From contig JACPVN010000060.1 in the NCBI GenBank assembly GCA_016191715.1, positions 1 to 15,548 on the forward strand: DNA of 15,548 bases, read 5' to 3'. Shown here in pieces: positions 1-10,000 of this stretch. The translations under genes were made by a program, and so were the position numbers. This stretch comes from Ignavibacteriota bacterium (GTDB lineage: Bacteria > Bacteroidota > Ignavibacteria > UBA10030 > SZUA-254). Within the stretch, counting starts at the first letter, position 1. Each line of letters opens with the position of its first letter. The notes beneath the pieces were generated by a model. That model saw nothing but the letters and a program-made list of their open reading frames with translations, made no database searches and was not told where the DNA came from.

Positions 1-1550
1 CCGATGCCGGAACAACATGGCAAACAATTGCACTGCCGGAAGGTTATTACTCAAGCCTCTATAGTATTTGTTTTTTCAATAATACGTTGGGTTGGGTTGG
101 AGGGTTTGATGGTGCTATTTTCAAAACTACCAATGGCGGCTCATCTTGGGTTAAACAAATTACAAATACAACAAAAACTTTTTTTAGTATTGATTTTGCT
201 GAACCTGATTATGGATGGGCTGTAACTGCACTTGGAACAGTTTTAATAACAACGAATGGTGGTGACACATGGGATGGGCCCACAACAGAAACGTTGAATG
301 GACTACTTTGTGCATCACTTGGCGATCGAAATCATGGCTGGCTCGTCGGAGACTATGCAAAGATAATTAAGACAGACAACGGGGGAACAACGTGGACTAA
401 TCAAACAAGCGTTACATATCAGGACCTGAACGATGTGGAGGTTTTCAGTTCATCAACTGCAATCGCTGCCGGAGATTGGGGAACGGTTCTCCGTACAACA
501 GACAGCGGAAGAACTTGGACTAAGATGTTTACGGGGACAAATACACGCATGTTTGCAATGGACTTTCCTGATTCGAACAATGGGTGGGTCGTTGGTTATC
601 GTGGATGGATATTAAAAACTAATGACAACGGAGTAACGTGGAAAAAGCAAACGAGCAGTACTACCAATACGCTTATTTGTGTTTTCTTCCTTGATTCAAT
701 GACAGGTTATGCGGCGGGCTGGAATGGAACCATTCTTCGTACAGTGAACGGCGGCAACTCATGGAACTTACTTACGACAAATACTGATGGTGATTTCTGG
801 GATATTTCCTTTACAGATGTAAACAATGGAATGGCAGTAGGTATCGGTGGAGTAATGGTGAAAACGACTGATGGTGGAAACACCTGGACAAAACCATCGT
901 CTGGTGTTACGACAAATCTATACTCTGTCTATATGATGGATAGTTCAAATATTTGGATTGCAGGTGATGGTGGTTTACTCAGACGGTCCACCAATGCGGG
1001 AACATCGTGGACGACGACCTCCGTTGGTACTGGTGCAACACTTAATGAGATATTTTTTCTGAACCCTTCACTTGGTTGGATAGCAGGTGATAACGGAACA
1101 TTATTACGTACAACCAATCAAGGTGCAACATGGATTTCACAGATGAGCGATACAGAGCAGGACTTACAAAGCGTTATGTCTGTTGATGAAGAAAATGGCT
1201 GGAGTGTGGGCGATTTTGGTACTATCCTCCACACAACGTCAAGCGGTGTAGTTTCCGTACAGGAAGATAATATCCTGAATCAGCCTACTACTTTCTCATT
1301 ATTTCAAAACTATCCGAATCCATTCAACCCATCAACCACAATTAAATTTTTATTAGATAAAAGTTCAAAAGTTTCTATTGATGTGTTCAACGTGTTAGGC
1401 GTGAAGGTAGCTGCGCTTCTCAATGGTGAATTGGCAATCGGAAAACATAGCGTTCACTTCGATGGCTCTGACTTAGCAAGTGGAAATTATTTTGTTCAAA
1501 TGAGAACAGAGAACGGTATTCAAACACAAAAGATGGTGTTAATAAAATGA
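1..1550 (+). CDS. Secreted Asp-box/Ycf48-like beta-propeller protein with T9SS sorting domain (5' partial)
   Basis: The reading frame is open from base 3 to the TGA at 1548-1550, so this is the last 515 residues of a longer protein. The first visible codons already form an Asp-box (DAGTTW), so the apparent TTG start at 87 is not the real start. The body is a series of Asp-box motifs of the type TTxGGxTW, each preceded by GW-x-V/AG-x-x-G and a hydrophobic strand, as in BNR/Ycf48-like propellers. From base 132 the motifs repeat every 123 nt exactly. The last copy (TTSSGVVS) has lost its Trp. A linker leads to a T9SS type A domain from about residue 428, with NYPNPFNPS at 436 and the tail KMVLIK. 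The protein is inferred to be exported and either attached to the cell surface or released. Its ligand or enzymatic role cannot be told; no sialidase active-site residues are apparent. It overlaps the next gene by ATGA. Confidence 0.9.
   Translation, partial: DAGTTWQTIALPEGYYSSLYSICFFNNTLGWVGGFDGAIFKTTNGGSSWVKQITNTTKTFFSIDFAEPDYGWAVTALGTVLITTNGGDTWDGPTTETLNGLLCASLGDRNHGWLVGDYAKIIKTDNGGTTWTNQTSVTYQDLNDVEVFSSSTAIAAGDWGTVLRTTDSGRTWTKMFTGTNTRMFAMDFPDSNNGWVVGYRGWILKTNDNGVTWKKQTSSTTNTLICVFFLDSMTGYAAGWNGTILRTVNGGNSWNLLTTNTDGDFWDISFTDVNNGMAVGIGGVMVKTTDGGNTWTKPSSGVTTNLYSVYMMDSSNIWIAGDGGLLRRSTNAGTSWTTTSVGTGATLNEIFFLNPSLGWIAGDNGTLLRTTNQGATWISQMSDTEQDLQSVMSVDEENGWSVGDFGTILHTTSSGVVSVQEDNILNQPTTFSLFQNYPNPFNPSTTIKFLLDKSSKVSIDVFNVLGVKVAALLNGELAIGKHSVHFDGSDLASGNYFVQMRTENGIQTQKMVLIK
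3..1256 (+). repeat. Array of eleven Asp-box repeats, 41-residue period
   Basis: The Asp/Asn (or equivalent) position of successive Asp-boxes falls at bases 3, 132, 255, 378, 501, 624, 747, 870, 993, 1116 and 1239. The first interval is 129 nt (43 codons) and all nine others are 123 nt (41 codons). The repeats have diverged in sequence, so the regularity is structural (one motif per blade or strand unit of a propeller), not a fresh tandem duplication. The final copy is degenerate and probably caps the fold before the linker. Confidence 0.9.
1284..1547 (+). other. T9SS type A C-terminal sorting domain of gene 1
   Basis: About the last 85 residues have the features of a T9SS type A sorting domain: a Phe-Ser-Leu-x-Gln lead-in, NYPNPFNPS, alternating strands (TTIKF, VSIDVFNVLG), a GxH-x-V-x-F-(D/N)-x-x-x-LxSGxYF segment and a basic hydrophobic tail ending in Lys. 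In known T9SS cargo this domain targets the protein across the outer membrane and is then cleaved. Confidence 0.88.
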
Positions 1551-4036
1551 CAAAAAGAACCTTTGCGTTTTCTTTATTATTCTCTTTATCTGTTTTCGTC
1601 TTGACAGCAATTTCTCAGAACAAAAAAGATGACAGACTTCCTTCACAAACTCACAAGTTCGCTACACTCATTTATGAAACATTTGATGGTTCAGCATCCT
1701 TACCTGCGGGTTGGTCTGTATCTCCCGATTCAATAGGAGGTTATTTTACGTGGGCTGTAACGACTCCATATAATCCATCTTCACCACCGGCTCCGAGCAT
1801 ACCAAATACCGCGACTTTCCAAAGTTATAATCTATCAGCCGGTTCGGTCGCACGTCTGATAACGCCAACACTTGATTGGTCTGCGGCGTCTGTGCCTCTG
1901 TGCAAATTTCAATTTCGCCGAGATACACAATACCCAAGTTATTTGGATTCACTATATGTTGATATATCAACTGATGGCGGAAGTTCTTGGATAGAGTTAG
2001 CCGGCTTCAAACGATCGTTAACTCCACCACCGTTTACAACATATTTTGAAGAAAAGACTGTCAATGTTGCGCCATACGGTGGTTATTCTTCTGTAATATT
2101 TGCTTTCCGTGGTGTCAGTAAAAATGGTAATTGGATACACATTGATAATGTCTTCATCGGTCAGGAAATAGTTAACGATGTTGGAGTCAGTGCAATCACA
2201 AGCCCATTTTCAGGGAACATCTTTCGCACTCCTCAGACATTTGCAGTAACCATTTCAAACCTTGGCAGCGGGAATCAATCTGCAGGCGATTATTATGTAC
2301 ATGCGCGTGTCTGGAGAACTTACGAGTATCCTAGTGGAACACCGGTTTTTGATCAAGTTGAATCTGGTCCTGCTGTCACCGGAAAAGGTTCTGCCCCTTA
2401 TATTTTTGCAACTCAATGGATTCCTACCGAATTGGGCGATTATATAATTCAGATTCAAACAGAACTTATTACTGATGAACTTCCCTCAAATGATGCTTCC
2501 GCTCCACGCTCTGTTGCTGTGGTTCCGGTTGTTGATATCACTGTTACTTCAATTATATATCCTATGGCAGCCGGATTATATACAGGAACTCTTGGTTACT
2601 CAGTGAAAGCTGCTGTTAAAAATAACGGTGTGGATACAGTTCATGGCTCTGAGTATTTGGCAGAAGCGTGGATTGGACCAACTGCCGGTTTCCCGGGGAA
2701 TGCCACGTTCCATAATTTTGCAGCGTTCAAAGCAGACCTCCCGCCATACCAAACCCGCGAGGTCACTATCAACGCAAACTGGGTTCCGACTGATACGGGA
2801 AAACATACTGTTCGATTTGTAGTTTTATTAGGGGGAGATGAAAATGAAACGAATGATACGTGTGATGTGCAGCGCGTAGTCAATGGCCCATATCACGGTG
2901 GTCCTGATGATGGCGGTTATTATTATGCAACGAGCTTATTCACGGGGACGAATAAACCAACATTCGAATGGATTGATATTACTTCCGTTGGCATTCCTCT
3001 CACACTTACAGATGATGGTACAAGTTTGCCAATAACTATTCCTCCATTCTTAATGTATGATTCAATACAAACCCAAATCAAAATAAATGCAAATGGATTT
3101 TTGACATTTGATATGGATTGGAATGGAAGTGGTTCGGCGAGTAATAAAAGTATCCCGAACAAAATCAAACCCGATGGTATTATTGCGGCATTTTGGGACG
3201 ACTTAAATCCCGCGGCGCCCGAAGCCGGACAGATTTATTTTTATGATGATACAACAACGTACAGATTCATAGTCGAGTATGTTAATATTCCGATTCTTGG
3301 TGATACGGGGAGAAATACCTTTGAGATAATTTTGAATTATGAAGAGAATTCCTACAAGGCAAACACTATTCTCTTCCAATATCTGAAAACTCCCGGGAAC
3401 GAATCTGCTTCAACAATTGGAATTGAAAACGTAAGCGGCACGATTGGAACACAATACTTATTCGATGGGAATCCTTCTGTAAGATTGGATGAAAATTTCC
3501 CGGATAGTTTAGCAATTCTCTTCGGAAAGGATTTATCGAAAGGCGAAGCCTCTGCATCAATGAATGTTGCTTTGGGTTGGAATATGATTTCAATTCCTGT
3601 AATAACCCCGGAAAAACAAAAAAGTATTCTGTTCCCAACGGCATCTTCCGAAGCGTTTGCATTTCAAGGAGGATACAGTGCGCAAGAAACATTGAGTTGT
3701 GGAATCGGTTATTGGCTGAAATTTCCTTCATCACAAACAATAACATTAACGGGTGAACCACGGCTGGTAGATACTCTCGATGTTGTTGCTGGATGGAATA
3801 TGATCGGTTCAATAACGACTCCTGTCAATGTTGCTGACATTAGTTCATTCCCACCGAACATTCTGGCGTCACAATTTTTCTCATATCAGGCGGGTTACAA
3901 TAGTGAGGACACTCTGAATCCCGGAAAAGGGTATTGGGTGAAAGTAGATACAGACGGGAAATTATTTCTCACTTCAAATACAAGTTCTCTCACCCGATAT
4001 AATCCGAGCATAAAGAAAATGTTATTCTCAAAATAA
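1547..4036 (+). CDS. Secreted multidomain adhesin-like protein (choice-of-anchor J-like, CARDB-like)
   Basis: An 829-aa protein whose ATG overlaps the stop of the previous gene (ATGA, 1547-1550), which suggests translational coupling; no strong Shine-Dalgarno precedes it. Residues 1-24 are a signal peptide (MTKR, then a Phe/Leu/Val-rich core ending AISQ). Residues 40-208 resemble a cleaved-adhesin/choice-of-anchor J domain (ETFDG, LPAGWSV, RLITPTLDWS, WIHIDNVFIG). Residues 210-440 hold two CARDB-like Ig folds, each opening with DVGVSAI or DITVTSI and ending with an ELPSND or ENETND strand. Residues 448-664 form another beta domain (HGGPDDGGYYY, FWDDLNP, STIGIEN). Residues 670-829 hold two GWNMI...GYW(L/V)K repeats. 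No NYPNPFNP sorting domain is visible, yet the tail KKMLFSK resembles the tails of its neighbours. Residues 40-664 are paralogous to residues 1182-1794 of the next gene. Probably a surface or secreted adhesin-like protein; ligand unknown. Confidence 0.92.
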   Translation: MTKRTFAFSLLFSLSVFVLTAISQNKKDDRLPSQTHKFATLIYETFDGSASLPAGWSVSPDSIGGYFTWAVTTPYNPSSPPAPSIPNTATFQSYNLSAGSVARLITPTLDWSAASVPLCKFQFRRDTQYPSYLDSLYVDISTDGGSSWIELAGFKRSLTPPPFTTYFEEKTVNVAPYGGYSSVIFAFRGVSKNGNWIHIDNVFIGQEIVNDVGVSAITSPFSGNIFRTPQTFAVTISNLGSGNQSAGDYYVHARVWRTYEYPSGTPVFDQVESGPAVTGKGSAPYIFATQWIPTELGDYIIQIQTELITDELPSNDASAPRSVAVVPVVDITVTSIIYPMAAGLYTGTLGYSVKAAVKNNGVDTVHGSEYLAEAWIGPTAGFPGNATFHNFAAFKADLPPYQTREVTINANWVPTDTGKHTVRFVVLLGGDENETNDTCDVQRVVNGPYHGGPDDGGYYYATSLFTGTNKPTFEWIDITSVGIPLTLTDDGTSLPITIPPFLMYDSIQTQIKINANGFLTFDMDWNGSGSASNKSIPNKIKPDGIIAAFWDDLNPAAPEAGQIYFYDDTTTYRFIVEYVNIPILGDTGRNTFEIILNYEENSYKANTILFQYLKTPGNESASTIGIENVSGTIGTQYLFDGNPSVRLDENFPDSLAILFGKDLSKGEASASMNVALGWNMISIPVITPEKQKSILFPTASSEAFAFQGGYSAQETLSCGIGYWLKFPSSQTITLTGEPRLVDTLDVVAGWNMIGSITTPVNVADISSFPPNILASQFFSYQAGYNSEDTLNPGKGYWVKVDTDGKLFLTSNTSSLTRYNPSIKKMLFSK
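1664..3538 (+). repeat. Copy 1 of a large domain module shared with the next gene
   Basis: Residues 40-664 of gene 2 align in order with residues 1182-1794 of gene 3 (bases 7623-9461). Shared landmarks include FDG, (P/A)(D/A)GWSV, ARLITPT, DGG(S/T)(S/T)W, IDNV-(F/V)-IG, NDVGV-(S/T)-AIT, YHGGPD or HYGGPD, AFWDDL or PFWDDL, and S-T-(I/V)-GIE. At DNA level a 15-nt stretch coding EAWIG is identical (2663-2677 and 8604-8618), but most third positions differ, so the duplication is old. Confidence 0.9.
3560..4033 (+). repeat. Two GWNMI/GYW repeats at the C terminus of gene 2
   Basis: Two units of about 72 residues each open with a hydrophobic strand and GWNMI (the Asn at residues 679 and 751), pass an Ala/Ser-x-x-F-x-x-(Q/S)-xGY segment, and close with GYW(L/V)K. 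Units of this type are common just before T9SS sorting domains in Ignavibacteria-like genomes; here they form the end of the protein. Confidence 0.8.
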
Positions 4037-4079
4037 ATTAAATACTAATCCACAATTATCAAAGACTAAAGGAAAAGTT
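4037..4079 (+). promoter_or_regulatory. Short intergenic gap with the ribosome binding site of the giant gene
   Basis: A 43-nt AT-rich gap. AAAGGA at 4068-4073 lies 6 nt before the ATG at 4080 and is a good Shine-Dalgarno sequence; it supports this start. I see no terminator hairpin in the gap, which agrees with genes 2 and 3 being co-transcribed. Confidence 0.6.
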
Positions 4080-7000
4080 ATGAAAACTTTCTATCAAATA
4101 CGGTGGTTAGCAGTACTAATTTTATTGCTCGCCGTAACAAGTAGTGTATTCACTCAGGTGAGTACGCTTGGTTTTACAGGCTCATCCGGAACGTTTACTC
4201 CAATTACCGGAGGAACGGTACACGGTACAACTTCCAATGATGACGAGAACTTCAATGCCATTGACATTGGTTTTAGCTTCACCTACAACGGAACAGCATA
4301 TACGAAAGTTAGTATCCAAAATAACGGATTCGTTGCGATGGGTTCTACTGTCACGAGTACTTATTCTGCAATTAGTGCGACATCTCCTAATAATCTTATT
4401 GCAGCATTAAGCGGAGATTTACAATCTAAGGCTGACGGAGAATTGATGTCATTGATGGAGGGAAGCGCCCCTAATCGTGTTTTTACTGTGCAGTGGAAAA
4501 ACTATAAACACTACGGTGGTCCACAGACATATAACTTTCAGATAAGACTGTACGAAACATCAAATAAAGCGGAAGTTGTTTATGGAACAATGACTGCGGG
4601 AGGTGGCAGTCGAACGTATCAGGTTGGACTAAAAGGCTCATCGAATACAGACTACAACAATAGAACGACTACGACCAACTGGGCTTCAACAACAGCGGGT
4701 GGTACGAATGGTGCATCCTGTACTCTTACCGATGCGGTTAATCCCGCCTCAGGTCAAACATTCACTTGGCAGGAATCTAATCAAACCTACGTATCAAGCA
4801 CGACAACGCAAAACACAAGCAATGTTATGCGGGGGACAACAAATAATCAAATTATTGGAATGCAAATAGTTATTAGTGGAACTGCGAATCCATTGAGCGC
4901 TACGCAATTCGATTTGAATACAACCGGGACGACGAGTACATCGGAAATTTCAAATGCAAAGATATTTTATACCGGAACAAGCAGTACATTTGCAACGGGG
5001 ACACAATTCGGAGCGACAAATGCTACTCCGAGCGGATCATATTCAATCACCGGCAGCCAGACTCTTTCCGCAGGAACAAATTATTTCTGGCTTACTTATG
5101 ATATTGTTTCCGGTGCGACCCCTGAAAATGTTGTTGATGCTGAATGTACATCATTAACAGTTGGAAGCGCTCAAACACCAACAGTTACTGCACCCGCTGG
5201 TGTAAGAACAATAAAATCTCCTTTATCCGGCACAAAAACTATCGGTGCTACGGGCGCCAATTACACAACTCTTACTTTAGCAGCAAGTGATTTAAATAAT
5301 TTTGGTGTAGAAGGTGCAACAGTATTTGAGTTTCAAAGTGATTACTCAGGGAGTGAAACATTTCCGATTACTTTTAACACTATTGCAGGAGCAAGCGGAA
5401 CAAATAATATTACGATACGCCCTGCAACAGGTGTAACCGGAAAATCAATTAGTGGTTCCAGCACAACCGGTATTATAGTTTTGAATGGTGCCGACTATGT
5501 TACGATTGATGGAAGACCGGGCGGCAGTGGAACAGCAAAAGAGTTAACGATAGAAAACACTTCAATTTCCAGCACCTCAACTGCTAATGCAATTCGTTTT
5601 ATTAATGATGCTGATTATAACACGATAAATTATTGTACAATAAAAGGTGGACAAAGTTCAACAACAGGAGGAGTGATTTTATTTAGCACTTCTACCGGAA
5701 CAAATGGGAATGATAATAACACTGTGAGCAACTCTGATATTACGATGACTGCAGGCGGAAGACCTACAGCAGGAGTTGTTTTTGCCGGGACGGCAGGGAA
5801 AGCAAATACAGACAATAGTATCGGTTCATGCAATATATTTGATTGGAGTGGATACGCATTTTATGTTGGTTCAAATGCGACCAATACCATGATAAGTCAG
5901 AACAACCTCTATTGGACAACGACATTCAGTTCTGCACTCGTTAAGGCAATTGATCTTCACGCTACTACCGTCGGAGGAACAAGCATACTTCGCAACAAGA
6001 TTTATAACATACAAACAACACATGCAACTCCTACGATAAAAGGCATAGACCTTTATGACGCAAGTTCAACACTCGTAACAACAGTTGCAAACAACTTTAT
6101 AGTATTGGATGGATCGTCAACGACTAATAACGCGCTCATCTATGGTATTCAAGATGAAGCTGGAACAGGTAGATTGTTCAATATCTACTATAATACAATC
6201 TATATCGGTGGAAGCCCGACAACGGGTACCAGTAAGAACTCTGTAGGGTTCTATCGCAGTTATCAAGGCAGTACAACAAATTTCAAGAATAATATTGTTT
6301 ACAATGTGCGAACAAACTCAGGTGCAACGGGTTCACATTACGCAATTTACATTGATGGCGCCGGTCTTGGTACTGGTTTGGTCTCAAATTATAATAATTT
6401 TTATTCTTCCGGTAGCGGTTCAGTATTGGGTTATTGGGAAACTGCTGCTACTGCAAATTTAGCCGCTTGGCAAACTGCTTCAAGTCAAGATGCTAATTCT
6501 AAATCGAAGGCAGTTACTTTTGAAGACGTAACTACGGGGAACGTACACCTTTCCGGTGGTTCTGTGGGTGATGGCGATTTAGTTGCCATTACCGGTATCG
6601 GCATCACGACGGATATTGATGGAGAAACGCGCAACACTACAGTACCATACAAGGGAGCTGATGAGAACACGACAACGAGTCCTTCTTACGCGTTAACCGT
6701 GACTGCGGCAACGGGCGGGTTGATTACTGCACCTGCAAGTTCACCTGTTAGTGTCATCTATGGTGTCGCCACAACCATCACGGCGACAGCAAACCCCGGC
6801 TACCATTTCACAGGATGGACAGTGGTGAGTGGAAGCGCATCAATTGCATCAGCGTCGGATTTAAGTACGACTGCTACGCTTACTGGTGGTGACGCAACGT
6901 TGCAGGCGAACTTTGCCATCAACACCTATTTACTAACTGTGACTGTAGCTACGGGTGGAACGATTACTGCACCATCCAGTTCCCCTGTGACGGTTGACCA

Positions 7001-10000
7001 CGGCGTTGCCACAACTATCACGGCAGCGGCGAGTTCCGGCTACCGTTTCACGGGATGGACAGTTGTGAGTGGATTCGCATCAATTGCATCGGCATCGGAT
7101 TTAAGCACAACTGCTACACTTACTGGTGATGCAGAGGTGCAGGCAAACTTTGTAATCACCTATTTGCTTACTGTGACTGCAACTACGGGTGGAACGATCA
7201 CTTCACCATCCAGTTCACCTGTGACGGTTGACCAAGGTGTTGCCACAACTATCACGGCAGAGGCGAGTTCTGGCTACAATTTCTCGGGATGGACTGTAGT
7301 GAGTGGAAGCGCATCAATTGCATCAGCGTCGGATTTAAGTACGACTGCTACGCTTACCGGTGGTGACGCAGCGGTGCAGGCGAACTTTGCCATCAACACA
7401 TATACATTAACAGTTACAGCTGTTAATGGATCTGTCGCAAAAGTTCCTGATCAAGCTACTTATGATCATGGCACGAGTGTTCAACTTACTGCAACACCGG
7501 CGAGTGGATATAATTTTATTAGCTGGAGTGGTGACGTCCCGCAAGGCGGGAGCTCAACAAATCCATTAACAGTGACGATGGATGGTAACAAAAATATAAC
7601 TGCGAACTTTGCGATCCCCGGCATTACACGCGTTGAAGAAAAATTCGATGGTGCTGCTGCCATTCCAGATGGCTGGTCTGTTGTGCCCGTTCCAGGGTAC
7701 ACTGGAACACCACCGAACTGGATTGTTCGGGTTCCTACTCGAATCAATACTCTCACCGCGTATAGCGCACCGTATTCAGCACAGTTCAATAGCTATGACA
7801 CACCTGCGGGCAATGAAGCGCGATTGATTACTCCTACGTTTGATTTTAGTACAGCATCTGTTCTTGAGTTTAATTTTCGATGGGCAGACCTACTCCAAGG
7901 TTCACGTGATTCGATGGCTGTTGAAGCTTCTATTGATGGTGGAACAACATGGACTCGTTTAGCGGGTTATGTTACCGGACCCACTGGAAATGCCTGGGTA
8001 CTTCAAACCATCAATATCTCGTCTTACATCGGACAAAGCGCTGTAAAGTTTGCATTCCATGGGTATAGCAGATACGGAAATGTAAATGTTACCATTGATA
8101 ATGTCGTCATTGGTATCCCGCCCGCGAACGATGTCGGTGTTACGGCAATTACTCTTCCATCTTCAACTGCATACAAAACAGCAAATACAATAACTGCGAC
8201 TATTCAGAACTTCGGCTCGGCTGATAAGTCAGCAGGCGATTTCAATGTTCATGTGAAAGCATGGAAGACAACAGGCGGTTCGGAATCATCTCCTGAGTTT
8301 GATCAAACAGAATCAGGACCGGCAGTTACAGCAGGGGCTACACAGTCGTTCTCGTTTGCAACTCAGTGGACACCGGCAGAATTTGCCGCATATACCGTAA
8401 AGGTTTATACAGAACTTACAGGTGACCAAGTATCTTCAAACGATGCATTTTCAAAATCAGTTACCGTTGTTCCTGCAACCGACCTTCAAATTACTTCGGT
8501 TGTTTTCCCCCCAACGACCGGATTGTACACCGGCTCCGGATATAGTGTACGAGCAAGTGTGAAAAACAATGGCACAAGTGCAAGCGGTACTGGTTACTCT
8601 GTAGAAGCGTGGATTGGATTAACCGCCGGTTTCCCTGGCAGTGCAACGTATCATAACTATGCTACGTTCATTCCTGATATTGCTGCCGGCGCTACTTCGA
8701 ACGTTGATATTCCTACTACATGGACTCCTACAGAACCGGGGTTGTACACAGTTAGGTTTAAGGTTACATTAACAGGCGATGAGGTTGCATCGAACGATAG
8801 TCTTGATGCGTCTCGAACCGTACAAAGCGTTCATTACGGTGGTCCAGACGGTGGCGGATATTACTATATCACCGATGGACATAGCGGTACACAAAAACCA
8901 GCTTACAATTGGTTAGATATTACAAGTGTCGGTACGGCATTAAACTTTACCGGTGATGATCAAAACAGTGCAGACATTACCATCCCGAGTTTCACACTCT
9001 ACGGAAACACGTACACATCGCTTCGAGTGAACAACAATGGACACATCAGGTTTGATGGCTCAGCAAATAGTTCGTACTACAATAACCCAAGTATCCCAAG
9101 TGCGACAGTGCCGAATTATGTACTCGCACCTTTTTGGGATGATTTAGGACTTGTTTCCGGAACAACAAATATCTATTACTATAATGATGCTGCAAATAGC
9201 CAGTTCATTATTGAATATTACCAAATTCCGGCTTATGGTCAGACAACAGACCTCAAAACATTTGAAGTCGTCTTAAACTACTCGACCAATTCTCTTTTCT
9301 TCCAGTACAATACCATGGCAGGAAGCCTTGGCGGTTCAACGGTTGGAATAGAGGGAAGTGGAGCGGCAGGGATGGGAACACAATGGCTGTATAATGGAAC
9401 GCCAGCCGCTGCCGTAAGCGCACTTACGAATGGACGAGTGATTTACTTTGGAACAAGTTCAACAACCGTTCCTGCAATTGCATCTCTTCCAACATATACA
9501 CTCGGTGTAACAACGGTTGGCAGTGGTAGTGTTGCGAAATCTCCAGACCTACCAAATTATCTTGTCGGCACGAACGTTCAATTGACCGCTACACCGGCAA
9601 CAGGTTGGACATTTACCGGATGGAGTGGTGATGTAAGTGGTTCTACAAATCCATTGACAGTTACCATGAGTGGTAACAAGAATATCACGGCGACCTTTAC
9701 AATCAATACTCACACGTTAGCAATTACTGCTGTGAATGGATCGGTCGCCAAGAATCCTGATCAGCCGACGTATGACCACGGAACGACAGTGCAGTTAACA
9801 GCAACGCCAGATTCAGGATATTCTTTTGTCAACTGGACAGGTGATGTCCTGCAAGGCGGGAGTTCGGAAAATCCACTTACTGTAACAATGGATAGTAATA
9901 AATCTATCACGGCAAACTTTGCCATGAATACCTATACACTCACTGTCAATGCAACCAATGGAAGTGTTGCAAAGAATCCGGATCAAGCAAGTTACAACCA

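Noticed and set aside
87..89. TTG as the start codon of gene 1
   Set aside because: The frame is open upstream to base 3 and already encodes an Asp-box there. There is no signal peptide after the TTG, so the true start lies outside the window.
3366..3812. Antisense open frame of 148 codons on the - strand
   Set aside because: It is antisense to the well-supported end of gene 2 with its GWNMI repeats; no RBS and no domain.
1547..4036. Gene 2 as a pseudogene truncated by loss of the sorting domain
   Set aside because: The frame is intact with signal peptide and complete domains, and it ends after two whole GWNMI/GYW repeats with an orderly tail. No sorting-domain remnant is seen in the 43 nt downstream.
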